Shown here piece after piece: positions 58,911 to 64,000 of a DNA stretch of 64,000 nucleotides (position 1 is the stretch's first letter; every line of letters starts with the position of its first letter). The stretch is from Streptomyces smyrnaeus (GTDB lineage: Bacteria; Actinomycetota; Actinomycetes; Streptomycetales; Streptomycetaceae): the NCBI RefSeq assembly GCF_017676345.1, contig NZ_JAFFZM010000010.1:186001-250000 (forward strand), written 5' to 3'. A model generated the notes under the pieces. That model did not search any database. It was not told where the DNA came from and saw only the letters and a list, made by a program, of their open reading frames with translations. The position numbers and the translations under genes were made by a program.

Positions 58911-60275
58911 ATGCGGCCGGACCAGGGCGACTCGGACAGCGCGGGTCCCTGCGCGGTGCCGCAGGCGACCGCCGTGCGCCAGGGCGCGTGCGGCTACTGG
59001 GACCGGCGCGGTCTGCCGACCGAGCCCGCGCAGGTCGCCGTCGCGCCCGGTGGCGCCCTGCTGCTGCTCGCCGTCCTGGCCGCGGCGGCCGGAGTCGGGG
59101 CGGGGACCGGCTCCGGCACGGGCACCGGAGTCGGCACGGGCACCGGGGGAGGTGCGGGCGAGCGGGGGACCGGCAGTGTGCTGCTCCCGCATCCGTGCCC
59201 GCCCTGGTACGCGGAGCAGGCGCGGCTGCTCGGCCGGGCGGTGCACACCGTGCCGGTGCCCGTGGAGTGCGGCGGGATCCCGGACCCGTTCGCGCTGCTG
59301 GAGGCAGTACGCAGGACCCGCGCGGCGGGTGAGGTCCCGCAGGCACTGGTGCTCTCCGTCGCCGACGACGTCACCGGGACGGCCCCGCCGCCCGAACTGC
59401 TGCACGAGGTGTGCGAGGCGGCCGTCGCCGAGGGGCTGCTGATCGTCAGTGACGAGACCTGGCGGGACACCTCGCACGATCCGCACGACACCGTGGTGGT
59501 CAGCCCTGCCGAAATGCTCACCGAGGCGGGTCGGGCCGACCATGTGGTGGTGCTCGCCGGCCTCGAAGCCGCCTTCGAGTCCACGTTCGGAACCGGAGCA
59601 GGAGCCGGAACCGGAGCAGGCGCCGGGGCCGTAGCAGGAGCCGGCACCGGAGGCGGTGCCGTGAACCGACGGCCCGGCCCGCCCCCCGCCATCGCCCGGG
59701 TCCCCGCCACGGGCCGCGGGCGGCTCCTCGGCGAACGGGTGCACGAGGTGCTGGCCGCGCTCCGCGCCGACCTGCCCGGCCCGGCCGCGGAGGCCGCCGC
59801 CGAGGCGCTGCGCGAGCCCGCCGAGCTGCTGTCCCGGCGTGCCGAGGCGGCCCGGCTGCACGGCGGACTGGCCCGCGCGCTGCACCAGGCGGTCACCGGG
59901 GCGGGCGCGCTCTGCCGTCCCCCGCACCTGGGACGACATCTGTACGCCGACCTCGATCCGTTCCGGCCCCGGCTGGCCCGGCGCGGGATCACCGACGCCG
60001 CCGGGCTGGAGGCGGAGCTGGTGCGGCGGCTGGGCCCGTACGCGCTGGGCGGGCACCGCTTCGGCGACGACCCGCACGAACTGCGGGTGCGGCTGACCAC
60101 CGCACTGCCGGCCGCCGCCCTCCCCGCCGCCGACCGGGCCGCACACCGGCCGGTGGGCACCGGAGGGTCCTGGGCGACTGCCCGACCGGAGCCGGGGGAA
60201 TTGCCGGGTGTGGCAGAGACGTTGGCACAGGTGCAGTCGGTGCTGGTCGACCTCACGGATGGGAGTCCTCAGTAG
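58911..60275 (+). CDS. Aminotransferase-fold protein without any lysine
   Basis: 454 residues from the ATG at 58911, with GGAGG upstream; a TTG at 58881 is less likely. The frame follows the class I/II aminotransferase fold (VLLPHPCPPWYAEQARLLG, VTGTAPPPELLHEVCEAAVAEGLLIVSDETWRD, and a C-terminal LYADLDPFRPRLARRG). The segment where the PLP-lysine should lie reads LAGLEAAFE, and the whole protein contains no lysine, so it cannot form a normal PLP Schiff base. Two Gly-Thr/Gly-Ala inserts (59092-59165, 59587-59660) interrupt it. It ends directly before an MBL hydrolase (TAGATG). Confidence 0.75.
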   Translation: MRPDQGDSDSAGPCAVPQATAVRQGACGYWDRRGLPTEPAQVAVAPGGALLLLAVLAAAAGVGAGTGSGTGTGVGTGTGGGAGERGTGSVLLPHPCPPWYAEQARLLGRAVHTVPVPVECGGIPDPFALLEAVRRTRAAGEVPQALVLSVADDVTGTAPPPELLHEVCEAAVAEGLLIVSDETWRDTSHDPHDTVVVSPAEMLTEAGRADHVVVLAGLEAAFESTFGTGAGAGTGAGAGAVAGAGTGGGAVNRRPGPPPAIARVPATGRGRLLGERVHEVLAALRADLPGPAAEAAAEALREPAELLSRRAEAARLHGGLARALHQAVTGAGALCRPPHLGRHLYADLDPFRPRLARRGITDAAGLEAELVRRLGPYALGGHRFGDDPHELRVRLTTALPAAALPAADRAAHRPVGTGGSWATARPEPGELPGVAETLAQVQSVLVDLTDGSPQ

Positions 60276-61595
60276 ATGACCGAACGGACCGGGCAGCCCT
60301 CCGAGCGCTCCCCCCTGACCGACGGGGCCACGGGCTCGGAAACCCCCGAGACGGCCGAGACCCCGTCGGCCGGAGCTCCCGCCCCCACCCCCGCGGCCGA
60401 AGCCCCGGCCGGAACGCCCGCGGCGGCCGGTCCCGCCCCGGCAGGGCCCGCGCCCGCCTCCGGCGGCACCCCGCACGGTGCGCCGTCGTCACCGGGCGAG
60501 GGACCGTCGGGGCAGAGCTGCGCCGGAGGCGGTGGCCGGAGCGGTCCCACCGACGTGCTCCTCCAGCCCCCGCCGCCGGCCCTCTCCCCGCCGCGCCCCG
60601 TCGGGGCCCGCCGCATCTGGCCCCGGTCGTTCACCGACCGGCTCACCTCCCCGCTGCCCGGTGTCCGCGCGATGGCCCGGCTCGCCCGCGAGGGGGCCAT
60701 GCGGCCGATCGGCGCCGCGCTCGCCGAGGAGATCCCCAAGCTCCCCTTCGCGCCGGGCCCGATCCCCGACCCGGGGCCCGACACCGTCTCCGTCACCTGG
60801 GCGGGGCACGCCAGCTGGGTGGTGCGGATCGGCGGTCTGACCGTGCTGACCGACCCGGTCTGGTCCCGGAAGATCCTCGGCACCCCGGCGCGTATCACCC
60901 CCGTCGGCGTGGCCTGGCAGGATCTGCCGAAGGTGGACGCCGTCGTCGTCTCGCACAACCACTACGACCATCTGGACGCCCCCACGCTGCGCAGACTTCC
61001 GCGCTCCACCCCGCTGTTCGTACCGGCGGGGCTGGGCGCGTGGTGCCGCAAGCGCGGCTTCACCACCGTCACCGAGCTCGACTGGTGGGAGGGCGCCGAG
61101 CTGCCCGCCGGGGGGGGCGCCACAGGATCGAAGTCCGGGGCTCGGGCGCGGGTGCGGTTCGACTTCGTGCCCGCCCACCACTGGTCCAAGCGCACCCTCA
61201 CCGACACCTGCCGCTCCCTGTGGGGCGGCTGGGTGCTGACCGACCAGCACGGGCAGCGGGTGTACTTCGCGGGCGACACCGGATACGGGCACTGGTTCGG
61301 CGAGATCGGCCGCCGCTACCCGGACATCGACCTGGCCCTGATGCCCATCGGTGCCTACGACCCGCGCTGGATGCTGCGCCCCGTGCACACCGACCCCGAG
61401 GAGGCGGTGCTCGCCTGCCAGGACGTGGGCGCGCGCCGGATGGCACCCATGCACTGGTCCACCTTCCTGCTCTCGGGCGAGCCCCCGTTGGAACCGCTCA
61501 TCCGCGTGCGGGCAGCCTGGCGCAAGGCCGAACGCCCCCGCGAGGACCTGTGGGACCTCCCGGTGGGGGCCTCCAGGGTGCTGGAGCCCGCCTGA
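60276..61595 (+). CDS. Metallo-beta-lactamase-fold hydrolase (NAPE-PLD/UlaG-like)
   Basis: 439 residues; the ATG at 60276 follows the upstream stop with no gap. Residues 1-105 are Ala/Pro-rich and probably disordered. The MBL fold follows: TWAGHASWVVRIGG, DPVWSRK, the metal motif HNHYDHLD, FVPAHHWSKR, FAGDTGYG and APMHWSTF. The subgroup (N-acylphosphatidylethanolamine phospholipase D/UlaG-like) hydrolyses phosphodiester or lactone bonds in a two-metal site. The substrate is unknown; the fused expression with the lysine-less protein is notable. Confidence 0.86.
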   Translation: MTERTGQPSERSPLTDGATGSETPETAETPSAGAPAPTPAAEAPAGTPAAAGPAPAGPAPASGGTPHGAPSSPGEGPSGQSCAGGGGRSGPTDVLLQPPPPALSPPRPVGARRIWPRSFTDRLTSPLPGVRAMARLAREGAMRPIGAALAEEIPKLPFAPGPIPDPGPDTVSVTWAGHASWVVRIGGLTVLTDPVWSRKILGTPARITPVGVAWQDLPKVDAVVVSHNHYDHLDAPTLRRLPRSTPLFVPAGLGAWCRKRGFTTVTELDWWEGAELPAGGGATGSKSGARARVRFDFVPAHHWSKRTLTDTCRSLWGGWVLTDQHGQRVYFAGDTGYGHWFGEIGRRYPDIDLALMPIGAYDPRWMLRPVHTDPEEAVLACQDVGARRMAPMHWSTFLLSGEPPLEPLIRVRAAWRKAERPREDLWDLPVGASRVLEPA

Positions 61596-61654
61596 CGCCT
61601 CCCCTTCCGCTGCGTGACGCCCCGCGACGCCCCGGCGACGCGCACCCTCCCCTC

Positions 61655-62317
61655 CTAGGCCCGTGACCCACGCAGGCGGCGCCACACCGATGGTGCCGAG
61701 CTCACCAGCAGCGTCAGCGCGACGGCCGCGACGACGCCCTCCCAGGGGCGGGGGAAGAGGGAGCCTCCCGCGACACCGATGAGCTGGTAGACGGCGGCCC
61801 ACGCCAAACAGGCCAGTACGTCACCGCGGGCGAACTCCCGCATCCGCATCCGGGACAGCAGACAGGCGAGCATCACGGGGATGCGGCCGGCGGGGATCAG
61901 CCGGGAGACGACCAGCACCGCCACCCCGTGTTCGCGCAGCCGTGCGTCGGCCTGGGCGAGCCGCTCGGGTGCGGCCCGCTCGCGGAGCGCCGACAGCCAG
62001 CGGGAGCCGTTCTTGGAGCCGATCCCGCGTTTGCCCAGCCAGTACAGCCCGAGGTCGCCGAGGAAGGCGGCGAACGAGGCGACGCCGAAGACGGCGAGCA
62101 GGGCGAGCACCGGCAGGCTCTGGTGCAGCGCCACCACGGCGGCGCCGCTGACCAGCGCCCCGGTCGGGACGACGGGCACCAGTGAGCCGAGCACCACCAG
62201 CAGGAACAGCGAGGGGTAGCCGATTGCTTGCTGGGTGGACTCCGGCGGGCGTACGACCGTCTCGGAGACGGTGTGGGCGACCGCGCTCAGACCGTCCACG
62301 AGCGCAGTACCGTTCAC
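61655..62317 (-). CDS. Second DedA-family membrane protein
   Basis: 220 residues from the GTG at 62317, overlapping the stop of the upstream MBL gene by four bases. DedA/VTT features are seen: LVPVVPTGALVSGAAV, YWLGKRGIGSKNG, VVSRLIPAGRIPVMLACLLSRM and several hydrophobic helices. It is a separate paralogue of the DedA at 50868, with a different re-entrant loop. Pairing with an MBL-fold hydrolase suggests a lipid-linked substrate, an inference. Confidence 0.87.
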   Translation of the reverse strand: MNGTALVDGLSAVAHTVSETVVRPPESTQQAIGYPSLFLLVVLGSLVPVVPTGALVSGAAVVALHQSLPVLALLAVFGVASFAAFLGDLGLYWLGKRGIGSKNGSRWLSALRERAAPERLAQADARLREHGVAVLVVSRLIPAGRIPVMLACLLSRMRMREFARGDVLACLAWAAVYQLIGVAGGSLFPRPWEGVVAAVALTLLVSSAPSVWRRLRGSRA

Positions 62318-63090
62318 CTGTTCGCCCCCAGCCGTACGCTCTGCCCGTGCTCCAGCAGATGCACCTCCACCTGCGGTGCCGGCCGCGCGGCCAGCCGCTT
62401 GAACTCGGCCCCGGGCGCATGGAACTCGTGCGGTCTGACCGCGTCGAGACCGACCGGCCAGTAGGTGCCGAAGTGCACCGGTACCGCGCTGCGCGGGCGC
62501 AACCGGGTCAGTGCCTCGGCGGCTCGGCGCGCGTCCAGATGCCCCTCCCCGAGGAAGGGTCCCCAGCCGCCGACCGGGAGCAGTGCCGTGTCCACGTCGC
62601 CGACCGCCTCCGCCATCCCGTCGAACAGTCCGGTGTCACCGGCGAAGTAGGTACGCTCCTCGCCCGAGACGACGAACCCCAGCGCGGGTGAGACCTGCCG
62701 CCCCACCGGCAGCCGCCGCCCGTCGTGCGCGGCGGGGACCGCCCGTACGGTCACCGGGCCCACCGCGACCTCGTCGCCCGGGACCACCTCGGTCAGCCGC
62801 AACAGCGGGGCCAGCCGCCGCAGCCCCGGCACCGCGCGCACCGCGCCGCGCGGGACGACGACACGGGTGCCCGGAGCCAGCATGGCCAGCGACCCCGGAT
62901 GCAGATGGTCGGCGTGCAGATGGGAGACGAGCACCAGATCGGCCCGGACCGCGTCCGGCGGCGGCAGCGCGCCGCGCCTGCGGCGCAGATGAGCCAGGCG
63001 GCGCACCAGCAGCGGGTCCGTCAGCACCGTGACCCCCGAGTCCCGCACGGTGGCGGTGGCGTGACCCCACCAGGTGACCTCGACCGGCAC
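62314..63090 (-). CDS. Metallo-beta-lactamase-fold hydrolase
   Basis: 258 residues from the GTG at 63090. It is a UlaG-like MBL protein: TWWGHATATVRDSGVTVLTDP, the metal motif HLHADHLHPGS, FAGDTGLFDG and VPVHFGTYWP. It is distantly related to the MBL gene at 60276 but much shorter and without the Pro-rich N-terminus. Substrate unknown. It is cotranscribed with the downstream DedA gene (GTGA overlap). Confidence 0.85.
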   Translation of the reverse strand: MPVEVTWWGHATATVRDSGVTVLTDPLLVRRLAHLRRRRGALPPPDAVRADLVLVSHLHADHLHPGSLAMLAPGTRVVVPRGAVRAVPGLRRLAPLLRLTEVVPGDEVAVGPVTVRAVPAAHDGRRLPVGRQVSPALGFVVSGEERTYFAGDTGLFDGMAEAVGDVDTALLPVGGWGPFLGEGHLDARRAAEALTRLRPRSAVPVHFGTYWPVGLDAVRPHEFHAPGAEFKRLAARPAPQVEVHLLEHGQSVRLGANR

Positions 63091-63341
63091 GTGCGCTCAT
63101 CCTCCTCGGGACCGTCCGGGCTGCACAAAGCACCTACGAGCGTAAGCGTGCACCGGCGCGCCCGTGCCGCCGCCTTGGTGCCAGGACCGCACCGCCCCTG
63201 TCCTTCCGAGCCCGTCGCCCGCTTCGGGCATGCCCATACTCCTGAGCCTTTCGAACGCTTCGAGCGCCGTCCTGCCCGCGGACGAGACTGTGCAAAAGTG
63301 GAGGTTGTCCCATCAGCCGTGAGGGAGGTGACCCGACGGAC

Positions 63342-64000
63342 GTGCGCGTCTCCCGCATACCGTGGCGCAGGCTGGGTGCCGCCTCGTTGCGCGTCGGAGC
63401 CGTCTGGCTGGTGAGTACCCTCACGATGCTCGTGCTCGCCGGGGTGCTGCCGGACTTCCAGCTCCAGTCCCGCGGCGGCGACAGCGCCACCGTGATCGGT
63501 ATCACCGCCGCAGCGGGCGCCGGTGCCTTCGGGCTGCTGAGCGCACTGGTGTGGCCGCTGCTGGTACGGGCCTTCCTGCTGGTGCCCGCCCTCGTCCTCG
63601 GGCTGCTCGTCTTCTTCCTCAACGGCTCGCTGCTGTGGCTGGCACTGTCCCTGATCCCCTACGGCAGGGGAAGTGCCGATCCGTCGATGGCCGTCGTGGT
63701 GGCCGCCGTCATGTCCGCCGCCTCCTCGGCGACCAACGCGTTCCTGGTGGTACGGGACGACCGCGCCTACCGGCACCGGCTCGCCCGGATCGCGGGCCGC
63801 AGGAGGCGCAGGGAGGGGCAGGGCGCACCGCCGAGCACCCCGGGCACGGTCTTCCTCCAGCTCGACGGGCTCGGCCACGCGGTGCTCAAGGAGGCGCTGG
63901 AGACTCCGGAGGGCGGCGAACCGCTGATGCCCGCCGTGGCCGAGCTGTACGGGCGCACCCACCGGCTCACCCGCTGGCGCACCGACTGGTCCAGCCAGAC
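63342..64000 (+). CDS. Holin-like membrane protein fused to an alkaline-phosphatase-type domain, 3' end beyond the window
   Basis: The frame opens at the GTG 63342 (the GGAGG at 63324-63328 is rather far upstream) and stays open to the window edge. Four membrane helices come first: VWLVSTLTMLVLAGVL, TAAAGAGAFGLLSALVWPLLV, FLLVPALVLGLLVFFLNG, and one near 63690-63740. A basic linker and FLQLDGLGHAVLKEALE then begin an alkaline-phosphatase/nucleotide-pyrophosphatase-like domain. From memory this fusion is common in Streptomyces and unrelated to phage lysis despite the holin label. Substrate not known. Confidence 0.75.
   Translation, partial: MRVSRIPWRRLGAASLRVGAVWLVSTLTMLVLAGVLPDFQLQSRGGDSATVIGITAAAGAGAFGLLSALVWPLLVRAFLLVPALVLGLLVFFLNGSLLWLALSLIPYGRGSADPSMAVVVAAVMSAASSATNAFLVVRDDRAYRHRLARIAGRRRRREGQGAPPSTPGTVFLQLDGLGHAVLKEALETPEGGEPLMPAVAELYGRTHRLTRWRTDWSSQ

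Noticed and set aside
63342-64000. Prophage holin
   Set aside because: The holin-like helices are fused to a phosphatase-type domain and no phage genes are nearby.

Overview
The window is very GC-rich and almost fully coding. It uses GTG and TTG starts freely and has many 4-14 nt stop/start overlaps. Gene content is that of a Streptomyces or close relative: ethylmalonyl-CoA pathway operon, mycothiol-type DinB protein, SigB/SigF-type sigma factor, F420-type LLM oxidoreductase and DHA2 transporter. The replicon looks chromosomal: I see no integrase, transposase, CRISPR array or RNA gene.

Layout. 1-1113: two adjacent genes (a cyclase-like protein cut by the window edge, and a small partner) whose C-termini carry the same short motif, which suggests a prion/amyloid-type signalling pair of the kind seen in bacterial conflict systems. 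1055-2671: secreted S15/CocE-type hydrolase. 2916-7658: pyrimidine/hydantoin degradation operon (ureidopropionase-like amidohydrolase, aminotransferase, dihydropyrimidinase, LLM oxidoreductase). 7662-17102: mixed housekeeping and redox genes (GNAT, DsbA-like, NmrA-like, an ABC exporter with an unusual N-terminal domain, lipoate ligase, lipoprotein plus membrane protein, SDR, B3/B4 protein, sirtuin). 17112-20425: a decayed inositol-phosphatase gene, an FAD oxidoreductase and a glycerate kinase ending in a strong terminator.

20542-33168 is a lipid/C4-carbon block on the minus strand: psd-pssA (phosphatidylethanolamine synthesis), the ethylmalonyl-CoA operon ccr-ecm-mcl-mch-mcd, an amino-acid permease, a TetR regulator and a duplicated 3-hydroxyacyl-CoA dehydrogenase. 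The last can supply crotonyl-CoA (after dehydration) to Ccr, and the pathway yields glyoxylate, propionyl-CoA and ethylmalonyl-CoA for acetate assimilation and polyketide extender units. A 14-base element is shared by the psd and ccr upstream regions.

33530-43169: HEAT protein, GNAT, PPOX protein, a HpnR-like B12 radical-SAM methylase, RidA, an SplB-like radical-SAM protein behind a LexA-type box, an SRPBCC protein, an MFS transporter fused to beta-sandwich repeats, and a truncated PAS protein. 43244-48087: compact peptide-catabolism operon (M55, M20 and S9 peptidases, DinB/mycothiol-type protein). 48125-55672: lipoprotein, aminoglycoside-phosphotransferase-like kinase, a hexanucleotide repeat tract, Sfp-type phosphopantetheinyl transferase, a DedA-histidine kinase-response regulator operon and a DUF5107/TPR protein. 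55689-64000: VOC protein, an apparently leaderless methyltransferase, CBS protein, sigma factor, a lysine-free aminotransferase-fold protein coupled to a metallo-beta-lactamase-fold hydrolase, a second MBL-DedA pair, and a holin-like/phosphatase gene running off the right edge.

Most individual genes are ordinary for the genus. The most interesting items are the shared C-terminal motif pair at the left edge, the lysine-less aminotransferase-fold protein with two glycine-rich inserts, the LexA-type box on the SplB-like gene, the ABC exporter with an HMA-like N-terminus, and several operator-like dyads whose regulators are not in the window.
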